This document shows, in pieces, positions 11,429 through 21,171 of a stretch of 23,258 nucleotides of DNA (within the stretch, counting starts at the first letter, position 1; each line of letters opens with the position of its first letter). Source of the DNA: Globomyces pollinis-pini (lineage: Eukaryota > Chytridiomycota > Chytridiomycetes > Rhizophydiales > Globomycetaceae); contig MU621356.1 in the NCBI GenBank assembly GCA_025399215.1, positions 1 through 23,258 on the forward strand, written 5' to 3'. The translations under genes were made by a program, and so were the position numbers. Below the pieces are notes generated by a model. That model was not told the origin of the DNA. It worked only from the letters and a program-made list of their open reading frames with translations, and searched no databases.

Positions 11429-11923
11429 TCGTTATCTTTGTCCGTATTGATGTTCGATGTTGTGAGTAAAAAATATGATCACTTCTCAAACTGATACTCA
11501 CAATCACCCTAGTCAAAAGATTATGTAGATTTTATTATATTATCATTAAAACTAGTTTATTATTCTACAAAAACTATGGAATTGCTAATTTAGATCTGAT
11601 TTTATTGAGATGCAATAATGATGAATCAGGAATATACAATAGTTGAAGGATTAATTTCAAGAAAACAAGTATAGGACCAGGTAGTGAGTAAGAGTTGGTA
11701 GGGATCATTAAGCAAGTAGTGCAGTAGTTTCTATACATCCAACGTTTCCTACACATTCTATATACATTTCACAGTAACAATAAAGTAAGAAGTTTTTAGT
11801 AACTTTTGAATTGATGTGTGTGGTTAATGGTAGGGTTAGGGTTATTGAGTTCGGGGAATTTAAACTCGACTGGGCTTGTAGAAGAAAAAAAAATTAAAAA
11901 ATCTTTACATTTTATTGACTTCA
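11429..11923. promoter_or_regulatory. Divergent promoter region of the coiled-coil and uL13 genes; telobox
   Basis: Near uL13 the + strand reads TAGGGTTAGGGTTA (11831-11844), containing TTAGGGTT at 11836-11843. TTCGGGGAA follows at 11850-11858, then an A-rich leader (11881-11901) and the ATG at 11924. This reproduces the order seen before the uL23 gene. The rest of the spacer (11429-11820) has small open frames on the - strand that look non-coding; nothing else is recognised there. Confidence 0.65.
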
Positions 11924-12598
11924 ATGAGCACATTTGAAAAGGTAGAAAACAACAATTGATACTGATGATGCAGGAAATTGTTATTGATGCTAAAGGTCAC
12001 CTTATGGGACGTCTTTCTTCAACCATCGCTAAGCAACTCTTGAACGGACAAAAAGTCACCGTTGTTCGTTGTGAAGAAATGAACATGGCTGGACCTTTCT
12101 TCAGAAACAAGCGTATTAAATTAAAAAGGATCACTAATTTATTTAGTTAAATTCATGGCTTTCATGCGCAAACGTTGTATCGTTAACCCAAATAAGGGTG
12201 CTTTCCACTTCCGTGCTCCTTCCCGTATCTTCTACAGATGTATCCGTGGTATGATCCCTCACAAGACTGCACGTGGTGCCGCTGCATTGGAAAGACTCAA
12301 GGTCTTCGAAGGTGTACCACCACCATACGACAGACAAAAACGTCTTGTTATCCCACAAGCCCTTCGTGTCCTCCGTCTCGCTCCTGGACGTAAATTCACC
12401 ACCATCAAACGTATCTCCGCCGAATTCGGATGGAAATACCAAGATGTCCTTGCCCGTCTCGAAGAAAAGAGAAAGGTTAAATCTGCTGCTTACTACGAAA
12501 AGAAGAAGACCTTATTGCGTGTCCGTGCCGCTGCTGCCAAGAAGGCTGCTACTGACTTGAAGCAAGTCAACACTGTTCTTTCAGCTGCAGGATTTTAA
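11924..12598 (+). CDS. RPL16: Cytosolic large-subunit ribosomal protein uL13 (L16/L13a), 202 aa
   Basis: Exons are 11924-11941, 11974-12112 and 12147-12598, totalling 203 codons; the yeast protein has 199 residues. The first exon is only 18 nt and encodes MSTFEK. Removing the 32-nt intron gives [20 protein letters not shown], the expected N terminus. The second intron (34 nt, with CACTAAT branch motif) gives [15 protein letters not shown]. Family blocks are plain: [31 protein letters not shown], then EGVPPPYD and [14 protein letters not shown], and FGWKYQDV. Without the short introns an annotation would start at a wrong internal ATG (11965 or 12155). It is convergent with the RhoGAP gene, 145 nt apart; nothing is seen in that spacer. 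Confidence 0.95.
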
Positions 12599-12743
12599 AT
12601 GGATTCCAGTCTGTGATATAAAATTCATTCTAAAAGTAAAATAATCACCTTATTTTGGCGTTTTCTGAGTTGTATTGCTACATGTGTTGAAAAAATATTT
12701 TTAGGACTCAGTAAATTTAGAAACTATTGGTGTATGAAAGGTG

Positions 12744-15049
12744 TTATATTGGTTGGTTCTCACTATCTTCATTCTCTTCTGTCACCGAATCTTCAGGGAC
12801 ACCACTGATTGCAGGTGAAATCTCCAAACCTTCTATTTTAAGGCCAGATAATTCACGAATTTGTTGCAGAACTGGTGCATCTTGAGACACTTTTGGCGGA
12901 GCATCCTCCGAAGCGCGACGACTTCTATTTGGTAGAGGTGGTGCATTAGCCTGAGACGGGCGATCAACTGCAAGTCCAGCTAAATCATTTTCTGAAGTAG
13001 TATTTGGTGGCAAACTACTTATTGGATTATCAGCAGCTGGATCAACTGGAATAGTAATACTTTCAGTATTAGAATCTTCAGGTGGTGCGTGAGCGGTAAC
13101 AGGTTGTCCTTTGGAAACAGCACGCTGTCTTGCTAACAAAGGACTTTTTCGAATAGGTTGTGGTGAATTGATTGCCAAGATTGACTCTGAAAAAGTAAGC
13201 AAATCTTCTACCACCTATAATAATTAACAAATACAATCAATACCAAGTCCTTCTTCATAGCATCGTAAGATGAAAGTGTAGGAACGGGTTCAGGTGCCGC
13301 TTTGGGGATTCCAAACCACCCAACTGCAGCAGGCTCTGCTATCACTTCCGTTTGGCTTGAAAAGAGGACAGCGCTAAAGATCAGACTAATATTTGAGATA
13401 GTCATCTTATTTTCTGAAGATTCATTAGTTATGCTAATACATCAATTTAGCAAGTATTACTTCACCAAATGAGATATTAACGCTTTCAATACTGCTTGCT
13501 TCTCTTTTGGCATAGATCTCATCCTTTGGCGAATTCGAATTATCCTTTCATCACTAGAAGGTATGGCTGAATCTCGTTAGCAAAAGAGAGAATTGTAAAA
13601 CCTGAATAATCTGCCCTTTCCTTTGGTGCAAATATAATCAATGGATCTGGTAAATCTCTGAAAAAAGACTTGACTAATCCGGTCAATAAATGAACATCAA
13701 TTGTATCATCCATTAAATCAACTGAATTAACATCCACTTCCAATTGGATTCTCAAATTTTCACCATCAGACATTTTGCCACTAACTCTGTACAATCCTTC
13801 TACTGAAATACCTAACACATTTTTGAATAATTTAAATAACATACCTCTCGATTCGATTGCATCAAAAAGCTTTTTCAGTAACGGTGGAATTAAATCTGGT
13901 TTATGACGACAAGAAATACTTAAGGGTACTCCAAAAATCATGTCTAACATAATCAGCAGCTAAACTCAATACCTTTAGCAGGAACTTGGTTTTTGAAATG
14001 TTCAAAATAAACTTGTTCTGCCACTGGCCAACATTGATGAAATTGTACTATTTGTAATTCACAATCTGAATCCACATTTATATTCTCAGTAGTAAGTTTG
14101 AATGCTTCCATATTTTTTGTTAACTTTGACAATACAATTTGTTGCATATGTGCAAAATCACTTAATATCTGTTGAAGTAATACATTTCTATCCTTGATTA
14201 TATATCCATACTGAGCTTTTTGAACTTCTCGTGCTGCCATAACTTGTAATCGGGATTCCTCCAGATGTATAATTCCTTCTCGATATGCATGTTCTGTAAT
14301 CAATTTGAAAAATCTATACCTAAACCACCAACATCTTTTGATATTTTATATAACTGATCATTTGTAAGATTTAAATTATCAAACCTTTTCTGAATTTCCA
14401 ATATTCGCAATTTCCATTTCAGCTTTTTTATAATACAATTGTTTGCTCTTTGATATTAAATTTAATAATGTACCTTTGGTATGGATAAACTTAATAAATC
14501 AGAATGGGATTTAGCAATTGGTTTAACATGATCTTTCATTTGCCTTAATGTTACATCCTGTTGCTTTTTTAGAGCAAAAAGTAAATCAATAGCTTTAATA
14601 AGTTGAATTCGAACTTTTCCTTGTTCAGTTGTACAATTTAAAGTTTCATCTAATAAACTAATGATTGAATTATTAATTGTTCGAGTTTGTCTTCCACCCA
14701 TTTGAGCGAATTTCTTTGATAATCTATCCATTTCTTTTGAATAATGGTTTTCAATCAATAATCTATAATCAAATTTGAACAAAGTACCTTAAAACAATTA
14801 GAAATTGTTATTACCTAGGAATCAACATGAATCAGTTACAAACCTTTCTTGAAAGTAACTCAAAATCTGGGCAAATTCAGCTTCTTCCTCGTTCACAAGC
14901 ATTTTAAATGACTCGTAAATATCAAACTAAAGATAATGTAAGATATAATTGTGTACTGTTGTCATGTTGGGATGAAAATTTTCAATCCAACTGAACTGGT
15001 TGTAGTAGAATGTCAGAACAATGAGAAGAAGTTAATACGAGAATATCAT
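12744..15049 (-). CDS. F-BAR/RhoGAP protein (Rgd1-like), 636 aa, twelve exons
   Basis: This is a membrane-curvature-binding GTPase-activating protein for Rho-type GTPases. Exons on the - strand are 15039-15049, 14957-14990, 14844-14926, 14474-14762, 14385-14447, 14320-14353, 13973-14293, 13845-13943, 13602-13811, 13461-13566, 13244-13433 and 12744-13214; the sum is exactly 637 codons. Residues about 1-275 form an F-BAR-like helical domain (FDIYESFK, IENHYSKEMDRLSKKF). The RhoGAP domain spans about 279-445 (FGVPLS; IESRG-ISVEGLYRVSG with arginine finger Arg320; FFRDLPDPL; ENKMTISN). The tail is Ser/Pro-rich, ending in acidic residues. Introns are 26-35 nt except 48 and 81 nt. The first two exons rest on reading frame and length only and are less certain; the rest is fixed by domain continuity. 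Confidence 0.9.
13812..13844 (-). other. 33-nt stop-free intron inside the RhoGAP catalytic motif
   Basis: Read through, the frame inserts 11 residues (MLFKLFKNVLG plus frame) between IESRG and ISVEGLYR. Removing GTATGT...TGTTAG restores the RhoGAP consensus exactly. The length is a multiple of three without a stop, so both forms would be translatable. Confidence 0.75.
14763..14843 (-). other. Composite intron: three abutting microintron units (29 + 27 + 25 nt)
   Basis: The F-BAR sequence demands a join from QER to LLIENHY, which removes 81 nt. In transcript order the removed segment reads GTTTGT...CCTAG (14815-14843), GTAATA...TTAAG (14788-14814) and GTACTT...TATAG (14763-14787). Each unit is GT...AG and of normal intron length here, and the units abut with no exon between them. 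Confidence 0.7.
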
Positions 15050-15077
15050 GTAATTTATTATTTAATTATAAAAAACT

Positions 15078-16586
15078 TCAAGTTGAATGAATTGTTCCAT
15101 TACAGAAAAACTTGAATTTACCAGCATACTGGATCTTTTTGCCAAGTTTCTTCAAATCATGTGTAAATGCATATCTTACACTGCTGTTATATGTAATCCT
15201 GTAATCACGTAATACCATGTATCTTCCATTATCATATGAATTTTCCAATTTCACTTCTTCAAACCATACTGCAGCTCTTAGGTTTGGCATTCCTTTTCCA
15301 GATACTGAAGATGTGCTAAAAATTGCATTCCACCAGGACCATTTCGACGTTATTTCATTTCGTAATGTTACCGGTACAGTAATCAATTGTTCTGGTGTAT
15401 CTGGTCCATAATAAACAGATGAAGATCCAGTTTCTGAAAGTATGAATGGTTTCTTTCCGCTAGCATATCTGTCATAAAAATTATAGTAACCACCAAAACT
15501 TGGTTTTAACAATGAACAAGCCGTTTCCAAATTTGTAAAGGTATCAGGATAAACGGGCAATGTCTGACCACCGTAGCGATTATAGTTATATACTGAAATA
15601 CCGATCCAATCAACATACTCATCACCTTCATCAATGATTAGGGGGATTTAACTTACCCGGATAGTATGGCCCATAAGGATCGTCATTATGGTCAAATCGA
15701 TTGTCATTATTTGTGTCTAAACGAGCAAAATTTTCTCTCATGCTAGGATCACTACTGTCTGGTCGAAGTGTTTTCATTCCACCATAAGGATATCCACCAC
15801 CAAAATTAGGTGACCAAAGCATTGCTAGATATCAACTATGTATACTAATACCAGTCATATTTGTTTCTCTTCTCATAAATTTGGTCATACGTCTCCAAGT
15901 ATCAATTTGCTCCACCGGCCTCATTCCATAAGGCATCCAATTACCTGTAAAGTAAACGATTATATATCGTACCATTCATTTCATGCATAAATCTTAATAA
16001 TACAGGTATTCCATATTTTGTGTTGATATGTCTCATAAAGATAGCAAACTCCTCCAATATTTCATCTGATAATTCTTGTGGTGTAACTGTCGGTTCCAAC
16101 GTCAATTCCATTATCATTCCAAGGTTATGCAGTAGTTGAGCTTGCCATTCAATCATTCCACTTTCAAAATCCGTCGCATTGATTTTTACAAAAGTACTAT
16201 AAAAAATAATCAATAGCTTGAAATGTATACTTGATCAAAGGAGGTTTTTGCCCTAGTCTAGAAACCAACTGTTCAGGGGTATCGATTGCCCAATCTAGAC
16301 TGAATCCAAACAAAAACATATCTCCAGGTGGTTGTAACCGAGAAACTCCAGCAGATTCATCATGAAAGCATTTTACTAGATCAACAGAGTCCCTTGGAGG
16401 AACCATTATAGGAGGTAATATTCTAGGAGCTAATTGTTCACATTATTCTAAATATTGAATACCTTCATCATACTTCCTCTTTACGAAAGATACACCTCTA
16501 TATAAAACTCCTAAACTTAAAGACAAGGCAAAAATTGCTTTGATGCAAAAGATTGTCTTGCAAAAGTCTCTGTATTGCTTTCCCAT
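15078..16586 (-). CDS. Glycoside hydrolase family 26 (beta-mannanase type), membrane-anchored, 451 aa
   Basis: Exons on the - strand are 16463-16586, 16231-16429, 15973-16196, 15852-15944, 15657-15824 and 15078-15625, totalling 452 codons; introns are 27-34 nt. GH26 enzymes cleave beta-1,4-mannan or related glucans with retention. The acid/base motif RFMHEMNGNWMPYG (Glu180) is rebuilt across a 28-nt intron. YYPGDEYVDWIGISVYNY matches the strand before the nucleophile, and KPFILSETGSSS holds nucleophile Glu334. Residues about 8-28 (IFCIKAIFALSLSLGVLY) form a signal anchor, so the enzyme should be a type II membrane protein or be cleaved and secreted. An alternative start at 16677 (MSFQLSK...), joined through a 37-nt GTCTTG...AAAG intron, would extend the cytoplasmic head; otherwise that ORF is upstream and untranslated. 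Confidence 0.92.
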
Positions 16587-16698
16587 ACAAAATTGAAAAT
16601 TATTTTTCCAAGACCAAATTAAATAGACGATCAAATTTGCCCCTCAATCCATAAAATTTACTCAATTGAAACGACATTTTGATTTATTTGAACAGTAA

Positions 16699-17277
16699 CT
16701 ATACAACAACATGAAGAAGTCCAACAACACCAAGGGCCAATGTTCCTAAGTAAGCATTTCCAAGCGCGTCGTTTTTGCTTTCTGGGGTTGCTGATCCAGA
16801 AGGACTTGCGTTGTTTGGAGAAGCATTAACAGAACCAGAAGGCTGTGCAAGTGCTGGTTTAGTTGCTGGAACTGGGATAGAAGAACCGGCAGCAACTGCA
16901 GATGGTTTTGCTACACCTGGTACTGGATATTGTTGAGAGGCTCCACAGTAAGATGCTTGTGCTCCTTGATAACCGAAAATACCTGGATCTCCTGGACAGA
17001 AATTCTCAAAACTGATGTTAAAACATGATAATTACCATTGAACCATAACTAATTCCTTTGCACATAGACAACTGAACCAAGCAGGTTGGTCATTCATCAA
17101 GCTTGAGCAACGGGCTTCTGGACTAACAGATCCTTCCTATATAATCAGTTTCGAACGCGAATATACCAATCCATTACTAACACAAAGGTCAAAAGTGGGA
17201 ATGTTGTTTCCAGAATTACACAATCCTGCAGAGGCAATAGTAGACAAGATAGATACTGAAGCGATAGTGAAGAGCAT
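16699..17277 (-). CDS. Secreted 8-Cys protein with GPI-type tail, array member 1, 174 aa
   Basis: Exons are 17167-17277, 17036-17136 and 16699-17011 (175 codons); introns are 30 and 24 nt. The signal peptide is MLFTIASVSILSTIASA, followed by eight cysteines. Their spacing is C-x11-C, then C-x12-C-x-C-x8-C-x4-C-x16-C. Then comes a Ser/Thr/Pro/Ala-rich stalk and a hydrophobic C-terminal tail (about 20 residues ending LLHVVV), as in GPI-anchored proteins. The second half of the cysteine spacing agrees with fungal CFEM domains, but the first half does not. The second intron splits the codon of the sixth cysteine. A cell-surface role is inferred; the ligand is unknown. Confidence 0.85.
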
Positions 17278-17582
17278 TTTTGAAGGAATTCTAGACGCTT
17301 TTTTGCCTTTATAGAATTTGAATGTTTTTGTTTACCATTGTGAGTGAACAATGGCAAAATGCAAAATAAGCATCATTCAAAAATAACCTTAAAGAAATAG
17401 AAGTAAATGCATTGATTCATCGATATATTGATGAGTTAGAATCAAACAGTATCTTGGTGTTTAACCAAATTTAAGTCCCTACGCCATTTTAGTTTGACAA
17501 TCCTCTGAATTAATCAAAATACAAAGACATTTGAATGTACATGTCTTTATTGTTAAAACGACGAGATAGAATTTGCAAATGG

Positions 17583-18199
17583 TTATAACATCAAAGATAC
17601 GAGATTGGCAACAATAGCTGCAGCACCCCCAGCGACACTCATAGCATCATTAGAGACAGAAATAGGAGCAGAGTTTTTAGTTTCGCTTGGTTTTCCAGGT
17701 GTAGATGCTGAGTCAACAGGTTTATTTGGAGCAGCATTAGAAGAACTTGATGGTGAATCAGTTATAGATGCTGGAGGTTTAGGTGGTAGTTGTGGTAATC
17801 CGTTGTCTTTTGGTGTATTTGCAATAGCGGCATCACAATATGATTTATTGGAGTTTTGGAATGAAGCAGCAGAAGGATCACCGGCACAAAAATTAGTATA
17901 ACTGAGAAAGATAAGTAGATGTATCTATTACCATCCCACAATCAATCCATACTTTCCACACAAACAAGTGTAGTATTTGAAAGGGTTGCTAGATAATGGT
18001 GCACACGCTGCTTCAGCAGTTGCTGGTCCAGGCTATAAAAAGAATAAACATCTACCAGACTGTATACCTGTCCACTAGTATCAGTAAGACTGTTGGTCTT
18101 GCAAGAGTCAAATTGAGCTGTTAATGAGCCAGTAGAACACGATTGCGCTTGTGTAACTGTAGACAACACTGCTAACGCTAAAACATTGATGTATTTCAT
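17583..18199 (-). CDS. Secreted 8-Cys protein with GPI-type tail, array member 2, 183 aa
   Basis: Exons are 18068-18199, 17932-18032 and 17583-17901 (184 codons); introns are 35 and 30 nt, at the same two sites as in member 1. The signal peptide is MKYINVLALAVLSTVTQA. The cysteine frame is that of member 1 (C-x11-C; C-x12-CLC-x8-C-x4-C-x16-C). The Ser/Pro/Thr stalk is the longest in the array, and the tail (AAAIVANLVSLML) is a GPI-type signal. A TATATAAAA-like box lies about 35 nt upstream of the ATG. An antisense open frame at 17605-17901 is a composition artefact. The spacer to member 1 (17278-17582) holds an AT-rich promoter and 3' end only. Confidence 0.83.
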
Positions 18200-18363
18200 T
18201 TTTGAATAACAAATATTATCGCACCTAAACAATTTTATATAAAATATTTGTTTATTGAAAGAACAATGACAAATGGTCAATGTAAAGAAAATTGTAAACA
18301 TATTGGGGAGTAAGTTTGATCAAGGCAAAGATTGATTTTAGTAAACAAGATTTATTTTCAAAA

Positions 18364-18916
18364 TCATAATAGATTTTCAAGGAATATCATGACAGTAGTA
18401 AAGATAGCAAATCCATTAAACTCCATGGAAAATGCAGAATTTGATGGGCTGGAGGTTGGTGATGGATTTGAATTGGTTGCAGTGGCTAATACGGCCAGTG
18501 TAGAGGGTTGTGGTTTAGCAGTAGCTGGACCAGATCCAGGCACCGTCGAGCCAGGTGGAACAGGGTTAGCCTCGGCAGCACTACAATAAGAAGCTAATAA
18601 ATATGTTAAGGGTTTCAACATTACCTTGAGCTCCTCGATAAGCAGAGTACGCGAAATCAGTTGGGCAAAATTGTTCATAGCATTGTACTACAATCTTTTC
18701 CTTTGCACATACACAGTTTAGATATTGCCAAGGGATATCTTTCAAACTAAAGCATGCTGCTTCAGGTGAAATAGGTCCTGTTTGGCCTGTTGGTGTTTTC
18801 ATTCCATTTGCAATACAATTTCCAAACTCCCCCATCGTGTTGCCTGACGTACATACTTGACCTTTGACCAATGTGATTATCAAGGTACATAGAAAAATGG
18901 ACATGTTATTGATCAT
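18364..18916 (-). CDS. Secreted 8-Cys protein with GPI-type tail, array member 3, 173 aa
   Basis: Exons are 18625-18916 and 18364-18593 (174 codons). There is a single 31-nt intron, placed just before the eighth cysteine (GAQ|A-SYC), not at the sites used by members 1 and 2. The signal peptide is MINNMSIFLCTLIITLVKG; a start at the second Met (18904) is equally good. The cysteine spacing is identical to member 1, with CVC and CYEQFC. A Pro/Ser/Thr stalk and the hydrophobic tail FAIFTTVMIFLENLL follow. The 447 nt to the next gene downstream is mostly this gene's 3' end and member 2's promoter. Confidence 0.83.
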
Positions 18917-19159
18917 TTTGAATTACTAAACTTTCTTTGGTTGATTGTAGAATTAACTGTCCACAAAGGACATTGTACTGCTCAAACTGTAAACAAACAT
19001 ACCGATAGAGCAAAACCACATATATTGTCAATTTGGAAGCTTCATATGGATTAGATATAATAAAACTGACAGTGTTGCCTTCACTGTCGTATGAACGATA
19101 CACGATAAGAAGTAAAAAGATATTTATAGCTTTAAAACTGTATATCAATATATTGGAAA

Positions 19160-19721
19160 TTATAACATATTTGCCAACATCGACATTAACAAGATTTCAC
19201 CAAATACCATCACGGTGCTAAAGGTGTTAGACGCGGAGCTTTTTGGGGTAGTAGTTGCTCCAGGCAATGCACCAACGATAGGGGCCAGACCAGTAGTAGT
19301 GGTAGTTGGTTTTGGAGAACCAGGAACATTCTGTCCTTGAGGTGGGGGATTGGCATCAGCAGACGAACAATACGACGCTACTATCAACTTAAATGATATA
19401 TACCTTGCGACCCTTGGTATGCTGGCATAGCAGGATCCCCAGCACAGTTGTTTGTGTAACAACCTACTACTAGTTTGGTTTTACTACAAAGGCAACCGAA
19501 GTAAGACCACGCTACCGCTTTCAAGCTCTGACAAGCTTCTTCTGCACTTCTCGCACCAGTCTTTGAATATCAATGGATAAAGTAGTTACCTTGCCATCGG
19601 GAGTGGTTAGAGCACTATCAAGACATGTCTTGAATGCATCAATAGTTTTTCCAGTGGAACATATTTGTGCCTCAACTGCTGCTGATAAAACAGCCAATCC
19701 CATAATAGCTTTTAAAGACAT
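19160..19721 (-). CDS. Secreted 8-Cys protein with GPI-type tail, array member 4, 168 aa
   Basis: Exons are 19590-19721, 19404-19560 and 19160-19377 (169 codons); introns are 29 and 26 nt. The first intron is at the site used by members 1 and 2, the second at the site used by member 3, making this gene an intron mosaic of both. The signal peptide is MSLKAIMGLAVLSAAVEA. The cysteines follow the array rule, with CLC, then VVGCYTNNC and SYC. The stalk contains a run of threonines, and the tail ends FGEILLMSMLANML. The 3' splice of intron 2 ends TAGTAG; only the second AG keeps the frame. Confidence 0.83.
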
Positions 19722-19855
19722 TTTGTATATATTTAGTAAAGAGTGTTTGGAATTAGTGACAGCCTCAAATAATCAAAGCCCAGTTTCACTTTTAGTGCCT
19801 GAACCCAAACGTAATCTGTACATGTATACAAGGACTAACAATTTATTGGACGTAT

Positions 19856-20431
19856 CTAAGAAAAGAGCAGACACGTAATGGACATTATGAAGAAAATCAT
19901 ATTGAATTCGAAATCGCGTCGTTGTCCGTTTTCATTGGGTTGGAATTTAGCTGCTACTGGACTTGTAGCTGGTGTTTTAACATCTTGATTGGAAGATGAT
20001 GGGACTACAGCCGAAGGTGTGTTTTTTGATTTAGGGAGTGGATTAGCTTCAGATGCCTAATAATTGATTAAACAATCGAGTTACTGCACAGATAGAAGCT
20101 TGAGTGGATTGATAACTTTGTAATTTCACATCCAATGGACAATATGAAGTATAGCTAAATATCAATTAAATAATTAATACCATCCCACAACTGTATTGGT
20201 ATTTGCACAGAGGCAAGCTAAGTACAATGCCTGGTTTTCATTCTGATATGCATTACATGCATTAGCTGGAAGTCGATTGGCAGGATTGGTAATGGGTTGT
20301 CCACTCGTATCGACTATTCCATTGGCAATACATGCATTGAAAGTTGTTTTGGATTTGCTATTAGCGTCACACGTTATTTGAGCTAACGTAGTTGCAAATA
20401 ATAGACTGAAATAGAGGCATTGATAGACCAT
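19856..20431 (-). CDS. Secreted 8-Cys protein with GPI-type tail, array member 5, 173 aa
   Basis: Exons are 20181-20431, 20085-20154 and 19856-20056 (174 codons); introns are 26 and 28 nt. The first intron splits the sixth-cysteine codon as in members 1, 2 and 6. The second falls three codons after the position used in members 3 and 4 (ICA|ASEANP). The signal peptide is MVYQCLYFSLLFATTLAQ. The spacing is C-x12-C, then C-x13-CLC-x8-C-x4-C-x16-C. Together with the NACNAY motif this groups it with member 6. The tail FNMIFFIMSITCLLFS is hydrophobic and preceded by a charged stretch. Confidence 0.82.
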
Positions 20432-20631
20432 CTGTGAAGTTGGATTAGTGAAGAGATAGAACAGTCTATTTATTATACACAAACATCTTGTGTTTTTAAT
20501 TTCACTTGTTTGTTTGTACACACCAAATCGTATTGTCTCAAATCTGAGCGTGACTTTTCCGTTGAAAGATACCAATCATTTTAAAAGATAAATTGCAAAC
20601 TTGCGAATGAAGAAAGTAAATAGAAGTTTAT

Positions 20632-21171
20632 TCAGAGTTGGAATGCAAATACAGCACTCATGACAGACAAAAGCAACGCAGGAGTTACATTTTCTACACT
20701 GGCAGACGGAGAGAATGTAGCAGGTTCGTTTGCACTAGCAGTAGACCCAGTTGGTACAGCAGTAGCAGTAACGATTCTACGAGTAGTGGTTGGACGTACT
20801 TTATTGGCTTCATTACAGACTTGCTTTTCCTGCTCTTGATATCCACCTACTTGAGGATCAGTTGGACAGTACGAAACAAAGCTAGAATAAATAGATTAAG
20901 GATACCAACGAGAAATGGCAGTTGTAGCTTGACATAAGCAATCCAAGTAAAGTGGATTATCATTTCTGTAAGCATTACAGGCAGTAGCAGGAATTCGTTG
21001 AGGAGGAGGAATTCTTTGACCAGAAGTGTCTACCACTCTACCAGTTAAACCAATATCATCTTACCCATCTGCAATACATTGGTTGAAGGTGTTCTTGTTG
21101 TTTCCTGCATTACAGACAATTGCAGCTTGCCCAGCAACCAGAGTCAGACTTGATATTAGAAGAGCAATCAT
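20632..21171 (-). CDS. Secreted 8-Cys protein with GPI-type tail, array member 6, 162 aa
   Basis: Exons are 21065-21171, 20906-21037 and 20632-20881 (163 codons); introns are 27 and 24 nt. The first intron lies about nine codons before the common first site and in another phase. The second splits the sixth-cysteine codon as usual. The signal peptide is MIALLISSLTLVAGQA; an in-frame upstream Met would give a longer start (MKNHILYFLNKR...). The cysteines follow the array rule, and TACNAY and SYCPTD resemble member 5. The Thr/Val/Ala stalk and a short tail (ALLLSVMSAVFAFQL) end the protein. Confidence 0.82.

Noticed and set aside
11574..11756. 60-codon - strand frame in the uL13 spacer
   Set aside because: Residue content is low-complexity Leu/Ile/Ser, with no splice continuity to a neighbour and no recognisable motif.
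11956..11970. Start of uL13 at TTG 11956 or ATG 11965
   Set aside because: The 18-nt exon at 11924 plus a 32-nt intron gives [16 protein letters not shown], matching the family N terminus; the later starts lie inside the intron.
12143..12442. Antisense frame over uL13
   Set aside because: It is a shadow of a strongly conserved ribosomal protein exon.
16600..16677. Separate 25-codon gene (MSFQLSK...) before GH26
   Set aside because: It is too short to support alone. It is more likely an upstream ORF or an alternative first exon of the GH26 gene, noted there.
17605..17901. Antisense 98-codon frame over 8-Cys member 2
   Set aside because: It is exactly opposite exon 3 of member 2. Its Gly/Ala/Glu-rich content is the complement of the Ser/Pro/Thr stalk codons.
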